From contig NZ_JAZARE010000010.1 in NCBI RefSeq assembly GCF_036231905.1, forward strand, positions 186,001 to 250,000: DNA of 64,000 nt, given 5' to 3'. The notes below the pieces were generated by a model that saw only the letters and a list, made by a program, of their open reading frames with translations, searched no databases and was not told where the DNA came from. Position numbers and translations under genes: made by a program. The DNA comes from CAMLIZ01 sp036231905. GTDB taxonomy: Bacteria; Pseudomonadota; Gammaproteobacteria; Burkholderiales; Burkholderiaceae_C. This document shows, piece after piece, positions 17,177 through 24,818 of this stretch (positions are counted from its first letter, which is position 1; each line of letters opens with the position of its first letter).

Positions 17177-17207
17177 CTACGTAACGCATTACGTAGTCGT
17201 TACGTAG
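17177..17207. promoter_or_regulatory. operator-like array of three TTACGTAG/CTACGTAA sites
   Basis: CTACGTAA (17177-17184) and TTACGTAG (17189-17196) form a perfect 8-bp inverted repeat with a four-base spacer. After three bases a third copy, TTACGTAG (17200-17207), follows directly. The array sits in the 109-base gap between the divergent scoA and thioesterase genes. This geometry fits two dimers of a small repressor, for example TetR or MarR type. No such regulator gene is adjacent except the PAS-LuxR protein downstream. Confidence 0.7.
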
Positions 17208-17240
17208 AATTGACTAAGGCAGCGACGAGGAGACAAAACC

Positions 17241-17651
17241 ATGACCGATGTTCACGCCCTTCAGCGGGCGATCAGCGAGATCTTTGCGCCCTGGGTGCAG
17301 CGGCTCAACCTGCGCGTGCTGGCGGCGCAGCCCGGAGAGATCGAGCTTGCACTCCCGGTGGGCGCCGAGCATGTGCATGCCGGTGGCGTGATGTGCGGCC
17401 AGACGCTGATGTCGGCTGCGGACACGGCCATGGTGCTGGCCATCATGACCCAGCTGGGCGAGTTCAAACCCATGACGACGGTGCAGCTGCAAACGAGCTT
17501 CTTGCGGCCGATTGCCGCCGGCACCGACTACGCCAAGGTGGTTGCCCGTGTGCTGCGCAGGGGCCGGAACCTGGTATTCGGCGAGATCGAGGTGAGTGAT
17601 GCCACAGGCAAGCTCGCCGCCCACGCCACCACCACCTACGCCCTGTTGTGA
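17241..17651 (+). CDS. PaaI-like hotdog-fold thioesterase
   Basis: A 136-residue single-domain hotdog protein of the PaaI/YigI type. The characteristic helix segment HAGGVMCGQTLMSAADTAM (about 46-64) holds the usual Gly-Gly and acidic residue of the active site. PMTTVQLQTSFLRPIAAGT is the second conserved strand pair. It likely hydrolyses acyl-CoA thioesters; the natural substrate is unknown. A GAGGAGA site precedes the ATG. It is divergent from scoAB and its stop overlaps the start of the PAS-LuxR gene, linking it to CoA-ester metabolism and to that regulator. Confidence 0.88.
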   Translation: MTDVHALQRAISEIFAPWVQRLNLRVLAAQPGEIELALPVGAEHVHAGGVMCGQTLMSAADTAMVLAIMTQLGEFKPMTTVQLQTSFLRPIAAGTDYAKVVARVLRRGRNLVFGEIEVSDATGKLAAHATTTYALL

Positions 17652-18229
17652 AGCCGGCCACTGCCGAGAAGGCTGTCACGCTGGACTACCAGACCGCCTT
17701 CGACCTCGCACCCATCGGCCTGGTGCTGTCGCGCAACCGCCTGATCGTGGATTGCAACCGGCAGCTGCTGGCGATGTTCGGCGCGTCGCGCGAGGCGCTG
17801 GTGGGCCGCTCCTTCGAGGCGCTGTATCCCACGCACGACGAGTTCGAGCGCACCGGCCATCGCATCGTCGCCAGCCTGGACAAACAAGGTTTTTACGCCG
17901 ACGAACGGGTGATGAAACGCGTGGGCGGGCCGAAACAGGGCGAGCTGTTCTGGTGCCATGTGTCGGGCCGCGCGCTGGACCCGGCGCAGCCGCACGCCGC
18001 CGGCATCTGGTGCTTCGAGGACCTGTCCTCGCGCCGCCAGCTCAAGGCGGAACTGACCGCGCGCGAGCGCGAGATCGCCGCCCTGCTGATCGATGGCCTG
18101 ACCAGCAAGCTGATCGGCAAGCGCCTGGAAATCAGCCCGCGCACGGTAGACGTGTACCGCGCGCGCCTGATGAAGAAGTTCGGCGCAGCCACCACGCCGG
18201 ACCTGGTGCACAAGCTGTTGGCTGGGTAG
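17648..18229 (+). CDS. PAS-domain LuxR-family transcriptional regulator
   Basis: A 193-residue one-component regulator. An N-terminal PAS domain (about 12-125) contains FDLAPIGLVLSRNRLIVDCN and ends GIWCFEDLSSRRQ. A C-terminal LuxR/GerE helix-turn-helix follows: LTAREREIAALLIDGLTSKL, then ISPRTVDVYRARLMKKFGA. There is no receiver domain and no phosphoacceptor Asp, so it should sense a small ligand or cofactor directly through PAS. The GTG start overlaps the thioesterase stop codon (TTGTGA), implying translational coupling. It is the best local candidate to act on the scoA/thioesterase intergenic region, although the TACGTA array looks more like a TetR-type site. Confidence 0.88.
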   Translation: MKPATAEKAVTLDYQTAFDLAPIGLVLSRNRLIVDCNRQLLAMFGASREALVGRSFEALYPTHDEFERTGHRIVASLDKQGFYADERVMKRVGGPKQGELFWCHVSGRALDPAQPHAAGIWCFEDLSSRRQLKAELTAREREIAALLIDGLTSKLIGKRLEISPRTVDVYRARLMKKFGAATTPDLVHKLLAG

Positions 18230-18231
18230 CT

Positions 18232-18654
18232 TCAGGCGTCAACCAGCTCGCGCAGCCACTGCGGCAGCGGCATCGACTTCTGCGCCTTGAAGTCCACCCA
18301 CACCGTCTTGGCCCCGCCGGATGCATACACCACGCCCGGGTCGTCGGTACGCTCGAGCGTGATGTAGGTGTCGAAGCTGCTGCGCCCGGGGTTGGCCACG
18401 TAGTGCTTGGCCAGCACGTCGCCCGGGAACTCCAGCTGCTTGATGAAGTTGCAGAAGGCATTCACGATCACCGGCCCCTCGCCGTTGGGGTCTGGCGGCC
18501 CGCCGATCGCATGCATCCATTCGATGCGGATGGTTTCGAAATAGCGAAAGTACACCGTGTTGTTGACATGGCCCATGGCGTCCATGTCGCCCCAGCGGAT
18601 GGGGATCACCATCTCGTGCACCAGCTTCTTTTCTTCCGGGATGTCGAAGCGCAT
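18232..18654 (-). CDS. YbgC/4HBT-type acyl-CoA thioesterase
   Basis: A 140-residue hotdog thioesterase of the 4-hydroxybenzoyl-CoA thioesterase group. The catalytic motif WGDMDAMGHVNNTVYFRYFE lies at residues 21-40, with Asp25 the expected active residue. The ATG at 18654 is chosen because AAGGAG lies five bases before it; the longer GTG-containing extension is not family-like. It converges on the PAS-LuxR gene with a two-base gap. A second thioesterase so near the PaaI-like one suggests a small CoA-ester locus, but the substrate cannot be stated. Confidence 0.9.
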   Translation of the reverse strand: MRFDIPEEKKLVHEMVIPIRWGDMDAMGHVNNTVYFRYFETIRIEWMHAIGGPPDPNGEGPVIVNAFCNFIKQLEFPGDVLAKHYVANPGRSSFDTYITLERTDDPGVVYASGGAKTVWVDFKAQKSMPLPQWLRELVDA

Positions 18655-18717
18655 GGCATCTCCTTGTTCGCGCTCAGTGACTGGACCGCGCTTGGCGTTT
18701 GACGACACGGCTGGAGC

Positions 18718-19005
18718 GCGCCAAGGCCAGCGGGTGGCCGACTTCGCTCATGTCCCCCGGCCCGGGCTTCGCCCGAGCCTCCTCCTTTACTTCGCTACGT
18801 CGGCCACCCGCCGTCCTTGGCAGAACACGTTGCTGGTTCGCATCTGTCGAACAGCCACGGCGGTGGAGGATCGGGACGGCGGGGTGTTCTGCGGAGCGAA
18901 GTAAAGGAGGAGGCGCTGGCCGCAGGCCGGCGCCGGGGGACATGAGCGCAGCAGAGCACCCCGGCGGCCCGATCAGCGCGCCAACCGGCGAGCGCTGGCA
19001 CACGC
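18718..19005. repeat. structured intergenic repeat element with nested inverted repeats
   Basis: This 350-base gap holds no convincing gene. It holds nested inverted repeats. One stem pairs 18720-18740 with 18801-18821 (19 of 21 positions). A larger inverted pair runs from 18746-18796 to 18895-18947, sharing GCTCATGTCCCCCGG at the outer end and GCCTCCTCCTTTACTTCGCT at the inner end. Between the two shared blocks each arm has its own hairpin of different sequence but the same shape. A 9-bp repeat, GCAGAACAC with GTGTTCTGC, closes the centre. ORFs crossing it are low-complexity and present on both strands. I regard it as a dispersed Burkholderiales repeat, from memory and not from a search. Confidence 0.7.
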
Positions 19006-19659
19006 TCAAGGCTCTGAGATACCGAGTTCCCGGGCCATGCGCTGCACCAAGCTGCGCAACTCCGCGAGTTCAGCCGCCATCCGAGCCTGCTCTGCCTTCA
19101 GCGCCTCGAACTCACTTGGCGCCACTGAATCAGCCGTTCCCCCAGCGGCAGCCGGCATCGCCACCTCTCCGCACAGCAAATGCGCCCAGCGCGATTCGCG
19201 TTCACCCGGCCGGCGCTGCAGCTTCACCACGAAGGGTGGCTCGTGCGCGGCCATCTCGTCGAGGAAGGCTTCTACGGAAGAGATGTCGGCGAACCGGTGC
19301 AGGCGTTCCGTGGTCAGGCGCAGCTCGGCGGCCGTCTGCGGCCCGCGCAGGATCAGCAAGGTCAGCAGCGCGGCCGACTGGCTGGGCACACCGATCGCGC
19401 GCGCCGCGTTGTGCTCGAAGCGCACCACACGGCTGCCGCTCACCTCGTTGACCAGCGACTGCTCCTTCAGCCCATCGATCGCCTGCAGCACCTCGGCTTC
19501 GCTGGCATTCATCACCGGGTCGCGCGCGGTCTTCTGGTTGCAGCCGAGGGTGAGCGCATTGAGCGACAGCGGGTAGCTGTCAGGCACGGTGTGCTGTTTT
19601 TCGACCAGCACGCCGAGGACCCGCGCCTCCAAGGGCGTAAGTTGACGCTTCAACGGCAC
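19006..19659 (-). CDS. YceH family protein (DUF480)
   Basis: A 217-residue protein of the YceH/UPF0502 family, which folds as two winged-helix domains. The conserved start LTPLEARVLGVLVEKQHTVPDSYPLSLNAL, the motif GCNQKTARDPVMN and the second repeat LTLLILRGPQTAAELRLTTERLHRF are clear. A C-terminal coiled coil (EFEALKAEQARMAAELAEL) follows. The GTG at 19659 gives the family's usual length (E. coli YceH is about 215 residues); a GTG 54 bases further upstream is possible but would encode part of a dispersed repeat. The function is not established. Confidence 0.85.
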   Translation of the reverse strand: MPLKRQLTPLEARVLGVLVEKQHTVPDSYPLSLNALTLGCNQKTARDPVMNASEAEVLQAIDGLKEQSLVNEVSGSRVVRFEHNAARAIGVPSQSAALLTLLILRGPQTAAELRLTTERLHRFADISSVEAFLDEMAAHEPPFVVKLQRRPGERESRWAHLLCGEVAMPAAAGGTADSVAPSEFEALKAEQARMAAELAELRSLVQRMARELGISEP

Positions 19660-19694
19660 GCGGTACCCCAGCCCAGCCCAGCGGCCACCGTGGA

Positions 19695-19783
19695 ACCGGC
19701 TTCGCCGGGCCACTGGTGGCGCCCCCTTGAGGGGGAGAGGGCGAAGCCCGAGGGGGCACCGCCGAAGGCGCTTCGGGGGTGGG
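19695..19783. repeat. GC-rich palindromic intergenic repeat
   Basis: The stretch contains GCCCCCTTGAGGGGG, a near-perfect palindrome, then GCGAAGCCCGAGGGGGCACC and GCCGAAGGCGCTTCGGGGG, in the gap between the YceH-family gene and the SDR gene. It resembles the short CCCCCTTGAGGGGG-type repeats often seen downstream of genes in Comamonadaceae. It can form stable hairpins and may act as a transcription terminator for the SDR gene on the minus strand. Confidence 0.6.
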
Positions 19784-19786
19784 TCA

Positions 19787-20569
19787 TCACACCCCGAAGC
19801 CGTCGTCGGCCTGGATGACCGCGCCGTTGACGAAGTGGCTTTCGTTGGCGCACAGCATCAGCAGGGTGGTGTCCAGGTCCTGCGGCTTGCCGATGCGCTT
19901 GCGCGGCAGCATCTGCACCAGCTTCTGGCCCTGGTCGGTGTCCCAGTGGTGGTGGTTGATCTCGGTGTCGATGTAGCCGGGGCAGATCGCGTTCACATTG
20001 ATGTTGTAGCGGCCCCATTCGAGCGCCATCGCGCGGGTCATGTGGATCACCGCCGCCTTGCTCATGGCGTACACGCCGATCTGGCTCAGCACGCGCAGGC
20101 CGGCCATGGACGCGATGTTGACGATGCGCCCGCCGGTGAAGGTGCCGGGGGCCGCGCCCTTGGCGCGCGCCAGCATGCGCTTGCCCACTTCCTGCGCCAC
20201 GAAAAAGGCACCCTTGGTGTTGGTGTCCATCACGTAGTCGTAGTCCTCGGGGGACACGTCGGTGAGCTTCTGCGTGGTGCTGACGCCGGAGTTGTTCACC
20301 AGGATGTCGATGGTGCCCATCTCGGTTTCGGCGTGGGCCACGGCGGCCTTGATGCTGTCGTGGTCGGTCACGTCCATGCCCACCACGTGCGCGTCGCCAT
20401 CGTTGGCTTCCAGCTCGGCGCGCAAGGTCTTCAGGCGTTCGACCCGGCGGCCCGCCAGCACCACCGCCGCGCCGGCGCTGGACAAGGTGCGGGCGAACTG
20501 CGCGCCCAGGCCGCTGGACGCGCCGGTAACCAGGGCCACGCGGCCGGACAGGTCGATGCTGTAGCTCAT
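19787..20569 (-). CDS. SDR-family short-chain dehydrogenase/reductase
   Basis: A 260-residue NAD(P)-dependent oxidoreductase. The cofactor loop VALVTGASSGLGAQFARTL is at the N-terminus, NNSG follows at about 90-93, catalytic Ser lies in NIASMAGLRV and the YxxxK pair is in YAMSKAAVIHM. GYIDTEINHHHW is the substrate loop. The ATG at 20569 has GAGGAG upstream; the longer ORF start is not needed. The substrate is not known. It is divergent from ETF-quinone oxidoreductase with a perfect 22-bp palindrome between, suggesting joint regulation and a role in acyl-CoA or branched-chain/fatty acid oxidation. Confidence 0.9.
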   Translation of the reverse strand: MSYSIDLSGRVALVTGASSGLGAQFARTLSSAGAAVVLAGRRVERLKTLRAELEANDGDAHVVGMDVTDHDSIKAAVAHAETEMGTIDILVNNSGVSTTQKLTDVSPEDYDYVMDTNTKGAFFVAQEVGKRMLARAKGAAPGTFTGGRIVNIASMAGLRVLSQIGVYAMSKAAVIHMTRAMALEWGRYNINVNAICPGYIDTEINHHHWDTDQGQKLVQMLPRKRIGKPQDLDTTLLMLCANESHFVNGAVIQADDGFGV

Positions 20570-20671
20570 TGTTGGAACTCCTCTTGTGTGGCCGAAACGA
20601 TAGCACGCACCCCTGGGCCCGCCTGTCACGGAACCGACATCGGCCCGGGCCCATGGAGAGTACGCTCCAGA

Positions 20672-20693
20672 AAATCGAACGATCGTTCGATTT
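20672..20693. promoter_or_regulatory. 22-bp perfect palindrome, probable TetR-type operator
   Basis: AAATCGAACGA is followed immediately by its exact reverse complement. The site lies in the 180-base gap between the divergent SDR and ETF-quinone oxidoreductase genes, 57 bases before the latter's start codon. A possible promoter for that gene uses TTCGAT (20687-20692) as -35 and TAGAAT (20709-20714) as -10 with 16-base spacing. Binding would therefore block transcription. GAACGATCGTTC cores are typical of TetR-family repressors. No regulator gene is adjacent. Confidence 0.8.
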
Positions 20694-20749
20694 CATTCAT
20701 CGCGCCCGTAGAATGCGCGCCAGTTTTCCCATCCCCCAAGGACGCCACG

Positions 20750-22426
20750 ATGACACCTCAGGAGATCCTCGAACAGTTCGGCCCGCGTGAATCGATGGAG
20801 TACGACGTGGTCATCGTCGGTGGTGGCCCCGCCGGCCTGGCCACCGCCATCCGGCTCAAGCAGATCAACGCCGATCTGTCGGTGGTGGTGCTGGAAAAAG
20901 GCTCCGAGCCGGGCGCGCACATCCTCTCCGGCGCGGTGATGGATCCGCGGGCGCTCAACGAGCTGCTGCCCGACTGGAAGGAGCGCGGTGCGCCGCTGAA
21001 GCAGGCCGTCAGCGGCGACGACGTGCTCACCCTCACCGAGACCGGCTCCTCGCGCATTCCGGACTTCTGGGTGCCGCGCAACTTCCACAACCACGGCTGC
21101 TACGTGGTGCAGCTGGGCTACGTGGTGAAGTGGCTGGCCGAGCAGGCCGAAGCACTCGGCGTGGAGATCTTCCCCGGCTTCCCAGCCGCCGAAGTGCTGT
21201 ACGACGAGCAGGGCCGTGTCAAGGGCGTGGCCACCGGCAACCTGGGCCTGGGCAAGGACGGCGAGCCCACCGACCACTTCCAGCTCGGCATGGAGCTGCT
21301 GGGCAAGTACACCGTGTTCGCCGAAGGTGCGCGCGGCAACCTCGGCAAGCAGCTGATCGCCAAGTACAAGCTCAACGAAGGCAAGGACGTGCAGACCTTC
21401 GCCATCGGTGTGAAGGAGCTGTGGGAAGTGCCGGCCGACAAGGCCAAGCCCGGCCTGGTGGTGCACACCGCCGGCTGGCCGATGGACGACGACACCTTCG
21501 GCGGCGGCTTCCTCTACCACCTGGAGGACAACAAGGTGACGCTGGGCTTCGTGGTCGGGCTGGATTACCAGAACCCGTACATGAGCCCGTTCGAGGAAAT
21601 GCAGCGCTGGAAGACGCACCCCGCGATCCGCGCCCACATCGAAGGCGGCAAGCGCATCGGCTACGGTGCCCGCGCCATCAACAACGGCACGCCGCAGGCG
21701 CTGCCCAAGACCGTGTTCCCCGGCGGCGCGCTGGTGGGCTGCGACGCCGGCTACCTGAACGCCGCGCGCATCAAGGGCAGCCATGCGGCGATCAAGAGCG
21801 GGATGATGTGCGCCGAGGCGATCGCCGATGCAGTCAAAGCCGGCCGCTCGCTCGACGAGCTCGCCGCCTACCCGGAGGCCTTCGAGAAGAGCTGGCTCAA
21901 CGAGGAGCTGCAGCAGACGCGGAACTTCAAGCACTGGTTCAAGAAGCCGCCGCTGGTCGCCAAGCTGATGACCGGCATCGAACAATGGTTCCTGCCGAAG
22001 ATCGGCGTCAGCACGCCGCCCTGGACCCTGCATCGCACCAAGCCCGACCACGAGTACCTGAAGCCCGCGGCCGAGTGCAAGCCGATCGCCTATCCCAAGC
22101 CGGACGGCAAGCTCACCTTCGACAAGCTCTCGTCGGTGTTCATCAGCAACACCAACCATGAAGAGAACCAGCCGGCCCACCTGACGCTGAAGAACGCTGC
22201 CGTGCCGGTGCAGGTGAACCTGGCGAAGTACGCCGGCCCCGAGAGCCGCTACTGCCCGGCGGGTGTGTACGAGTTCGTGAAGGACGAGGCCACCAACGCC
22301 GAGCGCCTGCAGATCAACGCGCAGAACTGCGTGCACTGCAAGACCTGCGACATCAAGGACCCGACGCAGAACATCGTGTGGGTCACGCCGGAAGGCGGCG
22401 GCGGACCGAACTACGCGGGCATGTGA
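20750..22426 (+). CDS. electron transfer flavoprotein-ubiquinone oxidoreductase
   Basis: A 558-residue membrane-associated enzyme that passes electrons from ETF, and so from acyl-CoA dehydrogenases, to the quinone pool. The FAD-binding motif EYDVVIVGGGPAGLATAIRL is at about 17-36, and GGALVGCDAGYLNAARIKG closes the FAD domain. A C-terminal 4Fe-4S ferredoxin-like domain has cysteines in YCPAGVYEF and INAQNCVHCKTCDIKDP. Length and order match the bacterial/mitochondrial family (ETFDH). The ATG at 20750 follows AAGGACGCCACG. A terminator follows directly. Confidence 0.96.
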   Translation: MTPQEILEQFGPRESMEYDVVIVGGGPAGLATAIRLKQINADLSVVVLEKGSEPGAHILSGAVMDPRALNELLPDWKERGAPLKQAVSGDDVLTLTETGSSRIPDFWVPRNFHNHGCYVVQLGYVVKWLAEQAEALGVEIFPGFPAAEVLYDEQGRVKGVATGNLGLGKDGEPTDHFQLGMELLGKYTVFAEGARGNLGKQLIAKYKLNEGKDVQTFAIGVKELWEVPADKAKPGLVVHTAGWPMDDDTFGGGFLYHLEDNKVTLGFVVGLDYQNPYMSPFEEMQRWKTHPAIRAHIEGGKRIGYGARAINNGTPQALPKTVFPGGALVGCDAGYLNAARIKGSHAAIKSGMMCAEAIADAVKAGRSLDELAAYPEAFEKSWLNEELQQTRNFKHWFKKPPLVAKLMTGIEQWFLPKIGVSTPPWTLHRTKPDHEYLKPAAECKPIAYPKPDGKLTFDKLSSVFISNTNHEENQPAHLTLKNAAVPVQVNLAKYAGPESRYCPAGVYEFVKDEATNAERLQINAQNCVHCKTCDIKDPTQNIVWVTPEGGGGPNYAGM

Positions 22427-22434
22427 ACTTCGTC

Positions 22435-22456
22435 AGGGCGCTTCGGCGCCCTTTTT
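22435..22456 (+). terminator. Rho-independent terminator after ETF-QO
   Basis: A seven-base GC-rich stem, AGGGCGC pairing with GCGCCCT, with a TTCG loop and a run of five T residues. It lies between the ETF-QO stop and the end of the convergent thiamine operon. Confidence 0.88.
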
Positions 22457-22470
22457 CATGGGCCGGTGAA

Positions 22471-24036
22471 TCAGGGCATCAGCGTGGGGCGCGGCAGCGA
22501 CGGCGGCACGGCGCGTGGCGCGGCCCGGCCGGCTGCGATCGCACCCTGGTAGCGGCGGACCGCGCCCTCCGGATCCGGGGCTCCCACGATGCCGCTCAGC
22601 ACCGCCACGCCATCGGCACCACAGCGCGCCGCCTCGCCGGCGCGCTGCGCATCCAGTCCCCCGATGGCCACCACCGGCGCGGGCAGCAGCGCGCTCCAGT
22701 AAGCCAGGTTGCCCTTGCCCTGCGGCAGCCAGGGCATGGCCTTGGTGCGGGTGGCGTGCACCGGCCCGCAGGCGTAGTAGCTCGGCTGCAAGGCATGGGC
22801 ACGTGCCACCTCCCAGGGCGCATGCGTGCTCACGCCCAGGCGCAGGCCGGCGCCTGCCAGCGCCGCCAGGTCGGCACCCGCCAGGTCCTGCTGGCCCAGG
22901 TGTACACCATAGGCACGGTGCTGGAGCGCCAGCTGCCAGTGGTCGTTGACGAACAGCCGCAGGCGATGCCGGTCGGCCACCGCCACTGCGGCGCGCACCT
23001 GCGCTTCCAGCTCGGCGGCCGGCGCGGCCTTGATGCGCAGCTGCACGGTGGTGACCCCAGCATGGGCCATGCGCTCCACCCATGCTGCACTGTCCACCAC
23101 CGGGTACATGCCCAGCGGTTGCGTGCCGGTGGACGCAAAACCCGGCAGGCGCTCAGCCGGCACGCCAGCCGACGCTCCGCTTTGCACATCCACCGGCTGC
23201 AGACCCGGCAACAAGTCGGTCTCATGCCCGAAGCCCGTGCGCGGGCGCACCGGGCCAGCGCCCGCACCGGCCGCGTGGCCCAGGCGCAGCGCCTGGGCCG
23301 TGGCCATCTTGGCGAACACCGCCGCGTCCGCATCGCAATGGCCGAGCGCCATCGCGGCCGCCATCGAGGATGCAAAGGTGCAGCCGGTGCCGTGCGTGTG
23401 CGCCGTGGCCTGGCGCGGCAGGCTGAGCCAGCCCTCGGCCTGCGGGCTGAGCAGGAAGTCCCTCGCGCGGTCACCCGCCACATCGCCGCCGGTGATGAGC
23501 ACGGTGCGCGGGCCGCGGCCGCGCAGCGCACGCGCAGCCGCCACCACGTCGGCATCGCTGAAGAGCGGCTCGCCGCCGAGCAGCCACTCGGCCTCGCGCC
23601 GGTTCGGCGTGATCACGGTGGCCAGCGGCAGCAGCTGCTCGCACAAGGCCTGGCGCATGCCCGTGTCTGCCAGCGCGGCGCCCGAGCTGGCACGCCACAC
23701 CGGGTCCACCACCAGCGCGAGCGGCGCCCGTTCGCGCAGCCGGCGCACCCAGCGCGCCAGCACCTCCAGGTTGGCCACGCTGCCGAGCAAGCCGGTCTTG
23801 ATGACCGCAGGCGGCATGTCGTCTGCCAGCGCGGCAAGCTGCGCGTCCAGCAACTGCGCCGACACGGCCTGCACCTCGCGCACCGCCACCGAGTTCTGCG
23901 CCGTGATGGCCGCCAGCGCGGTGCAGCCATGCACCTCGAAGGCCTCGAACGCGCGCAGGTCGGCCTGGATGCCGGCCCCGCCACCCGAGTCGGAGCCGGC
24001 CACGCTCCACACCACCGGCCGATCGTCTGCTGCCAT
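22471..24036 (-). CDS. ThiD-ThiE fusion: HMP(-P) kinase and thiamine phosphate synthase
   Basis: A 521-residue bifunctional thiamine enzyme. The N-terminal ~260 residues are ThiD, which phosphorylates hydroxymethylpyrimidine to HMP-PP: VWSVAGSDSGGGAGIQADLR, DPVWRASSGAAL, and the anion hole THGTGCTFASSMAAAMALG. The C-terminal ~190 residues are a ThiE domain, which joins HMP-PP with thiazole phosphate: VTTVQLRIK, FVNDHWQLAL, GVHLGQQDL, STHAPWEVARA, YYACGPVHATRTK and VVAIGGL. An arginine-poor linker joins them. ATG 24036 shares one base with the thiG stop codon (TGATG). It is the last gene of the riboswitch-controlled operon. Confidence 0.93.
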   Translation of the reverse strand: MAADDRPVVWSVAGSDSGGGAGIQADLRAFEAFEVHGCTALAAITAQNSVAVREVQAVSAQLLDAQLAALADDMPPAVIKTGLLGSVANLEVLARWVRRLRERAPLALVVDPVWRASSGAALADTGMRQALCEQLLPLATVITPNRREAEWLLGGEPLFSDADVVAAARALRGRGPRTVLITGGDVAGDRARDFLLSPQAEGWLSLPRQATAHTHGTGCTFASSMAAAMALGHCDADAAVFAKMATAQALRLGHAAGAGAGPVRPRTGFGHETDLLPGLQPVDVQSGASAGVPAERLPGFASTGTQPLGMYPVVDSAAWVERMAHAGVTTVQLRIKAAPAAELEAQVRAAVAVADRHRLRLFVNDHWQLALQHRAYGVHLGQQDLAGADLAALAGAGLRLGVSTHAPWEVARAHALQPSYYACGPVHATRTKAMPWLPQGKGNLAYWSALLPAPVVAIGGLDAQRAGEAARCGADGVAVLSGIVGAPDPEGAVRRYQGAIAAGRAAPRAVPPSLPRPTLMP

Positions 24037-24815
24037 CAAGCCCCCACCAGGAACGGCCGGCCGGTGACCGGCGTGCTGGGCACCGCCATGTCCTGCGGCG
24101 TGAGCAAACCCGCCTCATGGCCCAGCCGCCCCGCTTCGATGGCGAGGCGGAACGCCCGCGCCATGCTCACCGGGTCCACCGCCTGCGCCACGGCCGAGTT
24201 CAGCAGCACCGCGTCGAAGCCCAGCTCCATCGCCTGCGCCGCATGCGAGGGCGCCCCCAGGCCGGCGTCCACGATCAGCGGCACGCCGGGCAGGCGCGCA
24301 CGCAGGGTGCGCAGCCCCAGCGGGTGGGCCAGGCCCTGCCCCGACCCGATGGGCGCGCCCCAGGGCATCAGCACCCGGCAGCCCGCATCCAGCAGGCGGC
24401 GGCAGGTCACCAGGTCCTCGGTGCAGTAGGGGAAGACCTCGAAGCCGTCCTTCACCAGCTGCGTGGCCGCGGCCACCAGCTCGAAGGGGTCGGGTGCCAG
24501 CGTGTGCTCGTCGCCCACCACCTCGAGCTTGAGCCAGCAGGTGCCGAGCAGCTCGCGCGCCATGTGGGCCAGGGTGATGGCCTCGCGCGCACTGCTGCAG
24601 CCGGCGGTGTTGGGCAGCAGGCGGCAGCCGCTGGCGCGGATGGCCTCGATGAAGCCGTTGTCGCCCCCGCCGGCCAGCTGCCGGCGCAAGCCGACGGTCA
24701 CGATCTCGGCGCCCGAAGCGGCGATCGCACGCTGCAGCACCTCGGGCGACGGATAGCCCGCGGTGCCCAGCAGAAAGCGGCTTTGCACGCCCACGCCCGC
24801 AAGTTCGAAGCCCAT
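24036..24815 (-). CDS. thiG: thiazole synthase
   Basis: A 259-residue TIM-barrel enzyme that builds the thiamine thiazole ring from deoxyxylulose phosphate, dehydroglycine or its equivalent, and sulfur carried on ThiS. The Schiff-base lysine lies in CWLKLEVVGDEHTLAPDPF (near 94). Conserved blocks RFLLGTAGYPSPE, LLPNTAGCSSAREA, VLMPWGAPIGSGQGL, PLIVDAGLGAPSHA and LNSAVAQA are all present. It follows thiS by three bases and touches thiDE. Confidence 0.97.
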   Translation of the reverse strand: MGFELAGVGVQSRFLLGTAGYPSPEVLQRAIAASGAEIVTVGLRRQLAGGGDNGFIEAIRASGCRLLPNTAGCSSAREAITLAHMARELLGTCWLKLEVVGDEHTLAPDPFELVAAATQLVKDGFEVFPYCTEDLVTCRRLLDAGCRVLMPWGAPIGSGQGLAHPLGLRTLRARLPGVPLIVDAGLGAPSHAAQAMELGFDAVLLNSAVAQAVDPVSMARAFRLAIEAGRLGHEAGLLTPQDMAVPSTPVTGRPFLVGA

Positions 24816-24818
24816 GCG

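Noticed and set aside
18699..19451. 250-codon plus-strand ORF over the intergenic repeat and the YceH-family gene
   Set aside because: Low-complexity Arg/Pro/Ser composition, crosses nested inverted repeats and runs antisense through a gene with clear family motifs.
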